Origin: Lentilactobacillus fungorum
Lineage (GTDB): Bacteria > Bacillota > Bacilli > Lactobacillales > Lactobacillaceae
DNA: 64,000 nucleotides
Reading direction: 5' to 3'
NCBI RefSeq assembly: GCF_016860605.1
Contig: NZ_BNJR01000016.1
Location: 62,001 to 126,000, forward strand
In this document: positions 34,190-42,047 of the stretch, piece after piece
How the letters are laid out: every line of letters begins with the position of its first letter
Numbering within the stretch: the stretch's first letter is position 1
Program-made: the position numbers and the translations under genes
The notes under the pieces: generated by a model
The model's input: the letters and a program-made list of their open reading frames with translations, nothing else
Database searches by the model: none
What the model was told of the DNA's origin: nothing

Positions 34190-34714
34190 ATGAAGATACT
34201 TAATTTGAAAGCAACACTAGTTACAGGGGTAATGATGACATTTGGAGTTGGCTTGATGATATTAGGTGATAGCACTCAAGTACAAGCTAGTACTTATACA
34301 ACTGCCAAGAATATTAGAGGGCGTTGGTATCAATATCAGGGGAGCTATGGATATTTAGTTATGAATATTTGTGCGCATTCAGTTTCAACCTATCATGAAA
34401 GTTTAGCTAGAAAAATTGATAGTTATCGAGTCTACGCGCCACATATGAACGGATGGCATCAATTAGCAATAAAAATTGTAAAAAAAGGTCGCAAGGGTTC
34501 TCATAATGTTTATTGGTTGAATAGTAAATCCAAGTACGATTACTTATCAATTCCACAAGTTTGGTCAGCACATCTATACATTTTTGGTAAGAAAACCCAT
34601 GTATTGAAAACCTATTACAATGGTGGCAATTTCCAGGTTTATTTGCATCAAAAGATGAGACACAGCTATGATTACACTCGAATTAAGCACTGGGAATATT
34701 TTTTGGGTAGGTAA
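34190..34714 (+). CDS. small secreted cationic protein, RG-motif family
   Basis: A 174-residue secreted protein with a signal peptide (TLVTGVMMTFGVGLMILG, cleavage near VQAS) and the start TTAKNIRGRWYQYQGSYG, matching the R-G-x-W motif of its neighbours. The rest alternates basic and aromatic residues (KIVKKGRKGSHNVYWLNSKS). There is no anchor and no cysteine pair. It diverges strongly from the preceding paralogue outside the motif, which suggests old duplication or fast change of the mature domain. Confidence 0.7.
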   Translation: MKILNLKATLVTGVMMTFGVGLMILGDSTQVQASTYTTAKNIRGRWYQYQGSYGYLVMNICAHSVSTYHESLARKIDSYRVYAPHMNGWHQLAIKIVKKGRKGSHNVYWLNSKSKYDYLSIPQVWSAHLYIFGKKTHVLKTYYNGGNFQVYLHQKMRHSYDYTRIKHWEYFLGR

Positions 34715-34868
34715 CTAATTTTAAAATCTCAATTGTCAGATTAAAATAAATAATTAATAGGCCCATCAGAGCTTTTGCTGACTTGGTAGCTTAACGTTCC
34801 ACTCATTGACCAAGAAAAAACTTACGGATAGTGTGAATGAAATGTTGAATTGTGAAGGAGGGGTTAGG

Positions 34869-35990
34869 TTGGACAAGAGAATTCGAGAGTGTCCTCGATG
34901 CAACGCACAAGTTGATAGCAGTGCCAATTTTTGTCCGCGATGTGGGTTTAAATTTAGCGATAATTTTCAATCTAAAGGTGAACGGCATGTTGAAAAGGAT
35001 GTGAAGATGAAAAATGCAGATGATGTAAAGCAATCAATGGATGAGAAACCTAACGTTTCGAAAAAAGATCAATCTATCTTTCAAGGTGAAAGCAAGGGGA
35101 AAGTCCCATATCGTGTGGTATCAGGGCCCCGGATCAATTTTTCAACGCTTGGCATGATTTTTGTTGAGCTTATCGTTAGTTACTTTGTAGTTATAATACT
35201 TGTTACAATTCTTGGCTTTTTCCCCGGAGACTTGTTCTATGACTTGACCAGTGGAAATTTTATGATGTTTAGTATAGTTGCCATAACCGTATTTCTTGAA
35301 TATAAACGTGAAGTTTGGCTGAATAATAGCGATACTGAAAACAATCGTAATAGGTATTACTATGGAGCTCAAAATTATTCAAAATATGAAGATGTCATTG
35401 ATCGATATGTGTATGATAATGAGATTATCAATATGAATGATCCTCTGTTTTCATTGAACAGTCACGTTAATATGGATGGTGAAGAAACTGCATATTTGCA
35501 ACCTGATGAAGTTGTTTTATATTGTCAAACAAACGTTTTATATTATTCAATTCGCGAGTGGCAAGAAGATCCCGTATATATGACCCAACAGTCGGGAAAT
35601 ACAGCCGTGACTTTTAATGTTTCAGACGATGAGATTCATAAGGACTGGTCAATATTTGGAAACGGAACTCTTTATGTCACAAACCATCATATCTTCTATT
35701 ACTCTCCTGCACGAGGTAAATATAATCGTAATATGATTGCAATGTCTCTGAACCGAATTAGTTTCATTAAAGGTCATGATGACTTAGGAAATGCCGTGAA
35801 CTGTATTCATGTTCGTTGGAACGGAAATATTAATGAAAATATTCGCGATATGTATTTCGGCCCTGCAGAGTCTAATGATTCTGACACTCAACTCGTTGAT
35901 ATCTCCTTGGGACAAGAATTTGTTAAAGCGGTTCGGCAGGCGATTGCAAATGATATGCATTTTAATTCGAACAATTTGGCTTACATTTAA
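34869..35990 (+). CDS. zinc-ribbon membrane protein with PH-like C-terminal domain
   Basis: A 373-residue protein. I place the start at TTG 34869: the strong AAGGAGGGG (34855-34863) lies just before it, and the frame upstream to 34806 has no site. The N-terminal CPRCNAQVDSSANFCPRCG is a zinc ribbon. A linker, two membrane helices (VELIVSYFVVIILVTILGFF; MMFSIVAITVFLEY) and a cytosolic domain follow. The latter (EVVLYCQTNVLYYS to FGNGTLYVTNHHIFYYS) resembles a PH/GRAM-like fold in which a strand pair presents a lipid- or protein-binding face. The function is unknown. It is one of three ribbon proteins interspersed in the secreted-protein array. Confidence 0.7.
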   Translation: MDKRIRECPRCNAQVDSSANFCPRCGFKFSDNFQSKGERHVEKDVKMKNADDVKQSMDEKPNVSKKDQSIFQGESKGKVPYRVVSGPRINFSTLGMIFVELIVSYFVVIILVTILGFFPGDLFYDLTSGNFMMFSIVAITVFLEYKREVWLNNSDTENNRNRYYYGAQNYSKYEDVIDRYVYDNEIINMNDPLFSLNSHVNMDGEETAYLQPDEVVLYCQTNVLYYSIREWQEDPVYMTQQSGNTAVTFNVSDDEIHKDWSIFGNGTLYVTNHHIFYYSPARGKYNRNMIAMSLNRISFIKGHDDLGNAVNCIHVRWNGNINENIRDMYFGPAESNDSDTQLVDISLGQEFVKAVRQAIANDMHFNSNNLAYI

Positions 35991-36070
35991 TGCTTTTCAT
36001 AAGGACAGTGTACTTGTGAAAAAAAGCACTAATTTGCTTTTAGACAAGTAAATTATGGATTAACTCACCA

Positions 36071-36111
36071 AAATATGTGACAGGAGATTGGGATCTTAAG
36101 GTTAGTATAAG
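36071..36111 (+). pseudogene. remnant of a paralogue of the gene at 38424
   Basis: The 41-bp stretch AAATATGTGACAGGAGATTGG onward matches 38901-38941, the 3' end of the frameshifted secreted-protein gene, with only a few changes; it still translates as KYVTGDWDLKV against KYVTGDWGSQV. The rest of that gene is absent here, so an earlier family copy was present and has been mostly lost. Confidence 0.6.
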
Positions 36112-36235
36112 TTTGAGCACTAAAATAGTGAAGCTAGCCTTTAAGGGAGATGAGCTTTAATCCTAAATCATTGAAAGTATTAGATCGTTGTACTAGAAGA
36201 AGTTAGTTGTGAAAAAACTTTTCGGAGGGGTAACA

Positions 36236-37072
36236 ATGACAAAATCAACAAATTCAAAAATGACATACATAGGACTATTAGCTGCATCAATGGCGGTAGG
36301 GATGTTTGTGTCTCCTAATGGCTCAAATGCTCAAGCGGCCAGCAAAGTCAAAATCGTCTCGTCAAAAAAGATGGATAATACGCAACCTTACAATATTACC
36401 CAAGGGTATCTTTACAGTTCACCGAAGCTAAAAGTTCGTCTTCACAACGGCAAAAATTATATCCATACAACCTTTTACACCAATAAGGCGACGACCGTTA
36501 AGAAATCCTATGGAGTTAAATCTGTTTATTACTACGTCTTTAACAAATCCAAGACTGTATCTGGTTGGACATGGCATGGGAATTTGACTAAGGCTAAAAC
36601 TTATGATCAAGAAAAATCAGACATTAGTGCCATGATTGGCATTATTAATACGATGGATTCGACTTCTAGAGGGGAATATTTATCGAAAATGAATGACGTA
36701 AGTGTACAAAATGCATACCGCGATATTAGTTCGATTATTAGAGAAATTGGTAACGATTATGTAGATCCGGATGATCTGAGTTTAACGGATGAAGCGACAA
36801 TCGGAAAATTCTATGATTTGTTTAAGGATCGTTTCAGTTCATTTGATAGAGAAAAATTGGATTCCCTATACGATAATTATCAAGATACAATGAATAAGGC
36901 CGTTGCTGCAAGCAACAACCCTGATGATACCCAAGATATGCATGTTGGAAGTGATGATTGGTTGTATGGGTTGAATAATAATCCGAGTGAGCAGGATAAC
37001 GTTGATCTGCATTTTGCGGCTTCTAATTTTGCCGATACATTAGCTAAAGATATCACTAAATTACAGGAGTAA
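36236..37072 (+). CDS. secreted protein with SLAP-like N-terminal and acidic C-terminal part
   Basis: A 278-residue secreted protein starting at ATG 36236, after CGGAGGGG (an upstream GTG at 36209 lacks a site). After a signal peptide (TYIGLLAASMAVGMFVSP, cleavage near AQAAS) there is a basic region (about 35-125) with YLYSSPKLKVRLHNGKNYIH, similar in style to DUF5776/SLAP-type modules. The second half is acidic and helical (DPDDLSLTDEATIGKFYDLF) with no family I can name. It is three bases from the next gene and so cotranscribed. The pairing of a cationic and an acidic half is unlike its neighbours. Confidence 0.65.
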   Translation: MTKSTNSKMTYIGLLAASMAVGMFVSPNGSNAQAASKVKIVSSKKMDNTQPYNITQGYLYSSPKLKVRLHNGKNYIHTTFYTNKATTVKKSYGVKSVYYYVFNKSKTVSGWTWHGNLTKAKTYDQEKSDISAMIGIINTMDSTSRGEYLSKMNDVSVQNAYRDISSIIREIGNDYVDPDDLSLTDEATIGKFYDLFKDRFSSFDREKLDSLYDNYQDTMNKAVAASNNPDDTQDMHVGSDDWLYGLNNNPSEQDNVDLHFAASNFADTLAKDITKLQE

Positions 37073-37074
37073 TT

Positions 37075-37866
37075 ATGGTAAAAAAGGTGAAAAGAGTTTT
37101 AGAAGCTTTTACACTTAGCGCGGTGATCCTTTTTACGAATAGCATCCCTAATAATGCAAGGGCCGCAACATGGCACAACGGCACCCCTAAATGTTTCAGG
37201 GGAAATTGGCACGAAAAGCGGGTTCATTTTCCCTTTGGCCAAAATGACCCGAAAGAATATTGGCACTATGGGACTTATTCGTTTACCAGGTCCACGTTTC
37301 GATATGATATGAACACTGCATATCACTCAGGTAGGGTTTCTTGGACAACTAAGAAACATCGAATTACAGGCGATGGCGGCTATCATGCTCAGTATAAGAA
37401 GCAAAATGGTTTGTACTATTTTCGAGCTAAGGCAATTGGCCAAAAGGGATGGATCTATAGTTATTTCAAGTATCAAGGATATCGTTTGCAGCCTTGGTCG
37501 ACGCCGACTGAATCTACTACTGCCTACGTTTATCGATATGGTATTCACTCGACGTTTCCTTCTTATGCACTGGGGTACTGGCACACACAAAAAAAGCATG
37601 GCGTAACGCTTTGGCTCCATGGAAAGTATTTTGAAATGCGTAACAGTGGTTGGCAAAACCATGGTGGTAAAAAGACTCGTTACGACTGGTACTATGGTCC
37701 AATTAAAAGAAAGCGATTCAGTAATCGTGATGTGGTTTGGGTTGCAGGGCGTAAAGGTGTCAACTCAATATCATTCGCCCTTCATTGGTCTAATAAAAAA
37801 CATGCGCTTTATTCTGGTCATTCGAATGGTAGTAAATGGGAACGACTGTATCCAGGCGTGGGATAG
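37075..37866 (+). CDS. secreted cationic protein, RG-motif family, two-domain
   Basis: A 263-residue secreted protein, about twice the length of its paralogues. The signal peptide ends near NARA, and the mature part starts ATWHNGTPKCFRGNWHEKRV, the fullest match to the W-x-x-G-T-P-x-x-x-R-G-x-W motif. A second segment starting around residue 150 (YRYGIHSTFPSYALGYWHTQ) repeats the pattern weakly, so it may be an internal duplication. It is very rich in Lys, Arg, His, Trp and Tyr. There is one cysteine (PKCFRG). Ribosome binding site AGGAG, within the end of the preceding gene. Confidence 0.7.
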   Translation: MVKKVKRVLEAFTLSAVILFTNSIPNNARAATWHNGTPKCFRGNWHEKRVHFPFGQNDPKEYWHYGTYSFTRSTFRYDMNTAYHSGRVSWTTKKHRITGDGGYHAQYKKQNGLYYFRAKAIGQKGWIYSYFKYQGYRLQPWSTPTESTTAYVYRYGIHSTFPSYALGYWHTQKKHGVTLWLHGKYFEMRNSGWQNHGGKKTRYDWYYGPIKRKRFSNRDVVWVAGRKGVNSISFALHWSNKKHALYSGHSNGSKWERLYPGVG

Positions 37867-37942
37867 AAAGTTTGGGCGGTGGCTATTCTTTCATTCTAAA
37901 TCTGAGATTAAGTAAGAAAAAGTTCTAACTGAGGAGAGAGTG

Positions 37943-38347
37943 ATGGTGAAAGTCAAAAAAGCATTATTTACAATATTAGTCACACTCGGCCTACTAACGG
38001 GTTTTGCGACCACTTTTCAAGACCCGGTAATGGCAAGTTCTTGGCGTACTGGCACCCCGGCAAAAATCAGAGGTCACTACATCACGACCAACCAATACCC
38101 TAACTTGCCAATGAAAATTACCAAGTACACTATTCAATGGAAATCTTCTTTGCGAGTTTGGCATGGCAGCGATCGGGGCAAATATAGAGTTATTAAGCCT
38201 AACTGGTACCAGTTAAAATTCATCTTTTCACAGACTGGTCAACCAGATTATTATATTGTGCATTATGTGAACAAACATCGACTGCATTTTAAAGAGCGCC
38301 AATCGTTTGAAAAGCACTATGCCCGGATGACAATTCTGGCGAGATAG
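37943..38347 (+). CDS. small secreted cationic protein, RG-motif family
   Basis: A 134-residue secreted protein: signal peptide (LFTILVTLGLLTGFATTF, cleavage near VMAS), then SSWRTGTPAKIRGHYITTNQ with the family motif W-x-x-G-T-P-x-x-x-R-G. The remainder is basic and aromatic (WKSSLRVWHGSDRGKYRVI). ATG 37943 follows GAGGAGAG with 5-8 bases spacing; a GTG one codon earlier also opens the frame. Confidence 0.7.
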   Translation: MVKVKKALFTILVTLGLLTGFATTFQDPVMASSWRTGTPAKIRGHYITTNQYPNLPMKITKYTIQWKSSLRVWHGSDRGKYRVIKPNWYQLKFIFSQTGQPDYYIVHYVNKHRLHFKERQSFEKHYARMTILAR

Positions 38348-38423
38348 GTTAATGCTGCTGAAGTCTCAGAGGAGATTAGCGGCATACATATAAGAAAATT
38401 TTCAGTGAAAATGGGGGATACTG

Positions 38424-38952
38424 ATGAATTTTAACAAAGTTTGTACGCTATTATGTATTTCCACAGGAATCGGTTTAATTGGGCCTGCTGTTAAAAGCAT
38501 TCCTGCGGCTGCCAAAATTTACACCAATCCGAAAGTATTGCGGGCTCAACAATTGGTATTCTAGGCATACTGGTCCGTTTGGTGGTGAGTACTACTACAA
38601 GCTGCATTTCACGTTGCACTCGGTTTATGAGTATAGTCGCAAGGTTGGTAGCCGGTACTGGTATCGCCAAGACTTTGTGAATGACAATTATTTCATTCGG
38701 CCAGCAAATGTGAAAGGGGCTTACACCTTTGGGCCGCAAGGAGAGGCTAATCTGTTGAAAGTTGAGACAGTCAGGCCGCGACATTTCGTCCTCTCTAATC
38801 ATAAACGGTATTGGGGATTGGAATATTTTGATCATACCGATCATCAAGGCGGCATCGATAAAACGCCGCCATTTCGGACTTGGTGTTACTTTACCAAGAT
38901 GAAATATGTGACAGGGGATTGGGGTTCGCAGGTTGATAAGTGGGTGTATTAA
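38424..38952 (+). pseudogene. RG-motif secreted protein, frameshifted
   Basis: From ATG 38424 the frame reads a signal peptide (CTLLCISTGIGLIGPAVK, then AAAKIYTNPKVLR) and then stops at 38561. The -/+1 frame continues with NWYSRHTGPFGGEYYYKLHF to a natural stop at 38950-38952. Joining at about 38540-38550 restores NPKVLRG-NWY, the family motif, giving a protein of about 175 residues. This is a simple frameshift in a family member; the downstream half is otherwise intact, so the mutation is recent, or a sequencing slip. Confidence 0.7.
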
Positions 38953-39038
38953 AAATGACCACCGATTTTGATTGAACGGCCAATCTTTCATAGGTAACCC
39001 GGAATATTTCAGTCATCACACGTTAGGAGGCGTCAGCC

Positions 39039-39482
39039 ATGAAAAATACAGAAGAGTTAACCGGGACAATATTTTGTCCTCACTGTGGTCAAAAAGTATC
39101 AGTTGAGACAAAGTTCTGCCCTAATTGCGGGGCTCCGTTAAACACTACTCGGTTTGCCCAAAAACGCGATTCATCTACCGATCACACTGATTCAGGCTCA
39201 AAGTCATCGCCACAGCAATCCAGTAGCCGCAGCCAAACAAATGATGGCAATCCACAGACCACAAAGGCGCCGTTAGATCATTTTGCCCTCCTCGGAGTCA
39301 TTTTCGGCGGCATTTCTTGGCTGTTGAACTTCTGGGGGGTTGTTGGCATTTTAGCGGTCGTATTCTCAATTTTGGCACTCAATCGTCATTTGGAAGGAAC
39401 TAACAAAACAATTGCCATCATTGGGTTGGTTTCTGGGGTGATTAATATTCTTTATGCATTGTCGATTATAGGTAGCTATTAG
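39039..39482 (+). CDS. zinc-ribbon membrane protein with DUF4190-like domain
   Basis: A 147-residue protein: an N-terminal double-CxxC zinc ribbon (CPHCGQKVSVETKFCPNCG), a Ser/Gln/Asp-rich linker of about 50 residues, then a two-helix DUF4190-like membrane domain (WGVVGILAVVFSILALNRHL; IAIIGLVSGVINILYALSII). The ribbon faces the cytosol. Ribosome binding site AGGAGG. It closes the run of co-directional envelope genes that starts at 30885. Confidence 0.8.
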   Translation: MKNTEELTGTIFCPHCGQKVSVETKFCPNCGAPLNTTRFAQKRDSSTDHTDSGSKSSPQQSSSRSQTNDGNPQTTKAPLDHFALLGVIFGGISWLLNFWGVVGILAVVFSILALNRHLEGTNKTIAIIGLVSGVINILYALSIIGSY

Positions 39483-39577
39483 CTAAAAAAATGCGCTGAA
39501 TTGCGGCACCACTAAGATAATTCTTAATAATTAATCTATCAATCAAGGATAAATCTCTTTCTTAATAATGCAAGCAG

Positions 39578-39635
39578 CTTTCGATTGCAATCAACCTCCG
39601 CATATACTTTCGATTGCAATCAACCTCCGCATATA
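39578..39635 (+). repeat. 29-bp perfect tandem duplication
   Basis: The 29-base unit beginning CTTTCGATTGCAATCAACCT occurs twice head to tail with no spacer, at 39578-39606 and 39607-39635. Each unit contains the palindrome GATTGCAATC. It lies between the zinc-ribbon gene and the glycerophosphodiesterase gene, in a 326-bp stretch that otherwise shows nothing. Two units with no spacer are not a CRISPR array. Confidence 0.85.
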
Positions 39636-39808
39636 ATAGTTACAATATTGATTCAATTCTTTCTTATGTTTTCAACCTGCTCCCAAAATATTTTCACTAT
39701 TTTTACGAATTTTCAACACCAACTTTACATCCGTGCAGTAGCCTTATTGGTGAATAAGAAAGCATTGATGCGTTCTTATATCACTTGACTACATTAGGAG
39801 GTAGATTC

Positions 39809-40822
39809 ATGTTGAAGAAAAGGTTGGGTTTTAGGATCTTTCATCGGTTATCATACTGGTTGATGGTTTCAACTTCGTTATTAGTAATGGGGTTCGTGAG
39901 TTATCAGCCGGCGTTCGCCGATGGCACTGCTACGGCAACCCAAACTGCAAAGACTAATTTACCATCAGTTGCCGATATTCTAAAACAAACTAACCAAAAC
40001 AATCCGCTCATTTTTTCGCACCGTGGCAGTCCGTCAACCAGCCCGGAGCACAGCTTTGATGGCTACGATGAAGCAATTAAAGACGGCACGAAATTTATCG
40101 AACAAGATGTTTGGTTAAGCAAAGATGGCCAGCTCTATGTCTCTCACGACGATAATTTGGAGAGAACAACCGGCGATTCGATTAATATTAGTGATTCGAC
40201 CAGCAGCCAATTGGACCAAGTTAAGCTGTTAAATGGTGAAAAGTTACATACTTTGGATGAAGTTTTTCAGCATTACGGCCGCAATATTCATTACATTATT
40301 GAAACGAAGAAGGATACAAACGACTGGTCAACGAATACTGAACAAGCTTTGAGTGACAAGCTGCGTCAGTATCATATGGAAGACAATGTCATTATCCAAG
40401 ATGTGGATCTGTTTGGCCTCAAGAAGATTCATAGCTTAGATGGTGACGCTAATATTCCGCTGCTCTGGCTGGTTCCTGGTACGGATGACACCTCTTATGA
40501 ATCTCAAATTAACTTAGCCCCAAATTACATTACGTTCTTATCGTTTAATGTCGCTAAAGTATCTCCAGCTGTCATTAATCTGGCGCACAGTCATGGTTTC
40601 TTGACGGATGTTTATACGTTAGATGGGTATACGGATAATTATGACGCTTTTAATAAATTACACGTGGATAGCGCCTTTACAAACAATACTGCCTTTACGA
40701 AGAAGTATCTTAGCAATAACTTGTCTTCGGGAAGCCAAGATTCAGCTAACCAGACAAGTACCGATTCAACAACCACAGCAAGTTCTAGCGTAAGTTCAGC
40801 TGCTTCATCAACTACGAAATAG
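39809..40822 (+). CDS. secreted glycerophosphodiester phosphodiesterase
   Basis: A 337-residue secreted enzyme with a signal peptide (WLMVSTSLLVMGFVSYQPAF, cleavage near AFADG). The GDPD domain (about 55-305) shows HRGSPSTSPEHSFDGYDEAI at the start, with catalytic His, Glu and the following GTKFIEQDVWLSKDGQLYVS and HDDNLERTTG; these are the family metal- and acid/base-bearing segments. A Ser/Thr-rich tail ends the protein. It cleaves glycerophosphodiesters outside the cell, and in Gram-positives may act on phospholipid head groups or teichoic acid glycerol phosphate. The start at ATG 39809 has AGGAGG 7 bases upstream. A terminator follows about 60 bases on. Confidence 0.88.
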   Translation: MLKKRLGFRIFHRLSYWLMVSTSLLVMGFVSYQPAFADGTATATQTAKTNLPSVADILKQTNQNNPLIFSHRGSPSTSPEHSFDGYDEAIKDGTKFIEQDVWLSKDGQLYVSHDDNLERTTGDSINISDSTSSQLDQVKLLNGEKLHTLDEVFQHYGRNIHYIIETKKDTNDWSTNTEQALSDKLRQYHMEDNVIIQDVDLFGLKKIHSLDGDANIPLLWLVPGTDDTSYESQINLAPNYITFLSFNVAKVSPAVINLAHSHGFLTDVYTLDGYTDNYDAFNKLHVDSAFTNNTAFTKKYLSNNLSSGSQDSANQTSTDSTTTASSSVSSAASSTTK

Positions 40823-40881
40823 GCTGCGAGATAACGCTAGGCTGCTTAATTGCCGATTAATTAAACAATTTCTATGACAGA

Positions 40882-40912
40882 GGGTCAACCACAATTAACG
40901 GTTGGCCTTTTT
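40882..40912 (+). terminator. terminator of the phosphodiesterase gene
   Basis: GGTCAACC pairs with GGTTGGCC around ACAATTAAC and is followed by five T residues. Confidence 0.8.
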
Positions 40913-40931
40913 CGATTAGCTAAATTAAGAG

Positions 40932-41288
40932 CTAACCCGCTAGGCTTCCTAAATAAAGCCCAATGACAATCGCTGATAGTCCTAAGCCAATAGTTCCCAG
41001 GTAATAAATAATCGCTAATCGCCAACGCTTATTTCTCAGCAAAACGAAGGTATCAGTCGTAAAGGTTGAAAATGTGGTAAAGCCACCACAAACACCAGTT
41101 AACCAAAATAATGACCAGTTGCCGCTAACCTGGGTGCCTGCTAAGAAACCGGCAAATAAGGAGCCGATAACGTTAATGATCATGGTAGCAAAGGGCAGCT
41201 TGGGCCAATAATGTTTGCCAATCATGGTCATTAAATAACGCATGACCGCGCCGACGCCAGCTCCTAATGCAACTTCTAAGATTACCAT
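40932..41288 (-). CDS. crcB: CrcB/Fluc fluoride channel subunit
   Basis: A 118-residue, four-helix membrane protein of the CrcB/Fluc family. Visible are GAGVGAVMRYLMT in the first helix, ATMIINVIGSLFAGFLAGT with the conserved polar Asn and Gly in the second, and GVCGGFTTFSTFTTDTFVLL with the phenylalanine box and central TTFSTFT in the third. It overlaps the next upstream gene by 7 bases. In many Gram-positives two different Fluc subunits form a heterodimer. A fluoride riboswitch precedes the pair. Confidence 0.93.
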   Translation of the reverse strand: MVILEVALGAGVGAVMRYLMTMIGKHYWPKLPFATMIINVIGSLFAGFLAGTQVSGNWSLFWLTGVCGGFTTFSTFTTDTFVLLRNKRWRLAIIYYLGTIGLGLSAIVIGLYLGSLAG

Positions 41289-41683
41289 ATGCCTTTACCT
41301 CGATCCATGAGTCGGGCGGCCAGGTAACCAATTAGCGCGGTTATGAAGCCGCCAACCAGGTTAAGAAGTAAAAACAACCAAGTTTGAGTGGGATGTTGGA
41401 AAACCTGTTGCATGAATAAGAGTGCAAACGTTGAAAAAGTTGTGAAGGCGCCTACTACGCCGGTTCCAAATCCCAAAATCAACCACTCGGGCAGGTCGAT
41501 CACCAAGTCCAAACCATAAATTGTGAAAGTTAAACAAAAGCAGCCGATAACGTTAGCTAACGTCGTGCTGGTCAAGGTATTCACATTTAACCAATTACCA
41601 ACTTCATAACGCAGTCCGCCACCAAGCATGCCGCCGCTAAAAACGGCAGTCACTTGGCTAAGTTTATTCCAATTTAAATGCAT
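41282..41683 (-). CDS. crcB: CrcB/Fluc fluoride channel subunit (first of pair)
   Basis: A 133-residue Fluc subunit. I start it at ATG 41683, which has AAAAGGAG upstream; longer frames run into the riboswitch leader. Motifs: FSGGMLGGGLRYEVGNWL, TTLANVIGCFCLTFTIYG with the conserved Asn-x-x-G, and GFGTGVVGAFTTFSTFALLF. It differs from its partner at many positions, as expected for a heterodimeric pair. The pair exports fluoride down its gradient, protecting enolase and pyrophosphatase. Transcription is under the riboswitch at 41843-41895. Confidence 0.93.
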   Translation of the reverse strand: MHLNWNKLSQVTAVFSGGMLGGGLRYEVGNWLNVNTLTSTTLANVIGCFCLTFTIYGLDLVIDLPEWLILGFGTGVVGAFTTFSTFALLFMQQVFQHPTQTWLFLLLNLVGGFITALIGYLAARLMDRGKGIW

Positions 41684-41813
41684 CAAATGACTCCTTTTTG
41701 TATAAAGTGTGTGGCTCCGAGGACTTAGAAATTGCCGTATCAGTCTTGGCAAACATGCACTTCCAAGCTTAGCCAATTGACTGTAACGCTTATTCGATGG
41801 CCTAAGCCCAATA

Positions 41814-41852
41814 GAAAAGACGCCTACCCCAGATTGAATAGAGGTAGACGTC
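41814..41852 (-). terminator. fluoride-riboswitch expression-platform terminator
   Basis: On the minus strand GACGTCTACC pairs with GGTAGGCGTC around a 15-base loop, then TTTTCT follows. The 5' arm is the same sequence that closes the fluoride aptamer, so aptamer folding would block the terminator: fluoride should switch transcription on. Confidence 0.85.
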
Positions 41853-41895
41853 ATCAACTCATTCGTTATGCGAGTATTAGGCGAACGTCATCGCC
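41843..41895 (-). promoter_or_regulatory. fluoride riboswitch (crcB motif)
   Basis: On the minus strand, GGCGATGACGTTCGCC at the 5' end, then TAATAC and a variable hairpin, then TGATGACGTCTACC at the 3' end match the crcB-motif layout (GGCGATGG...TCGCC ... TGATGnCnTCTACC). It lies directly upstream of two Fluc genes, and a terminator overlaps its 3' strand. Confidence 0.9.
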
Positions 41896-41910
41896 AAATT
41901 ATTAATTTTA

Positions 41911-41939
41911 AGTATATCAAAAACAATGAAAATCAGCAA
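41911..41939 (-). promoter_or_regulatory. promoter of the fluoride-responsive operon
   Basis: On the minus strand TTGCTG (41939-41934), a 17-base spacer and TATACT (41916-41911). The transcript would start just before the aptamer. Confidence 0.65.
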
Positions 41940-42047
41940 TCAATTTCTCGAGGGGAGGTTCATTAGTTAATAAGAGGGTTCCAACACCAACCCATAACTT
42001 TTCTATGATAATATTAAATTGAAGATATGGATGGGGGGGTCATCGTG

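Noticed and set aside
37099-37702. Several long antisense frames within the secreted-protein gene at 37075
   Set aside because: They mirror a gene with signal peptide and good ribosome binding site; long antisense frames are expected with this codon composition.
39578-39635. Possible CRISPR array
   Set aside because: Only two units, contiguous with no spacer, and no cas genes in the window.
41684-41857. 58-residue N-terminal extension of the first Fluc subunit
   Set aside because: The extension reads through the fluoride riboswitch terminator; the family length and the AAAAGGAG site put the start at 41683.
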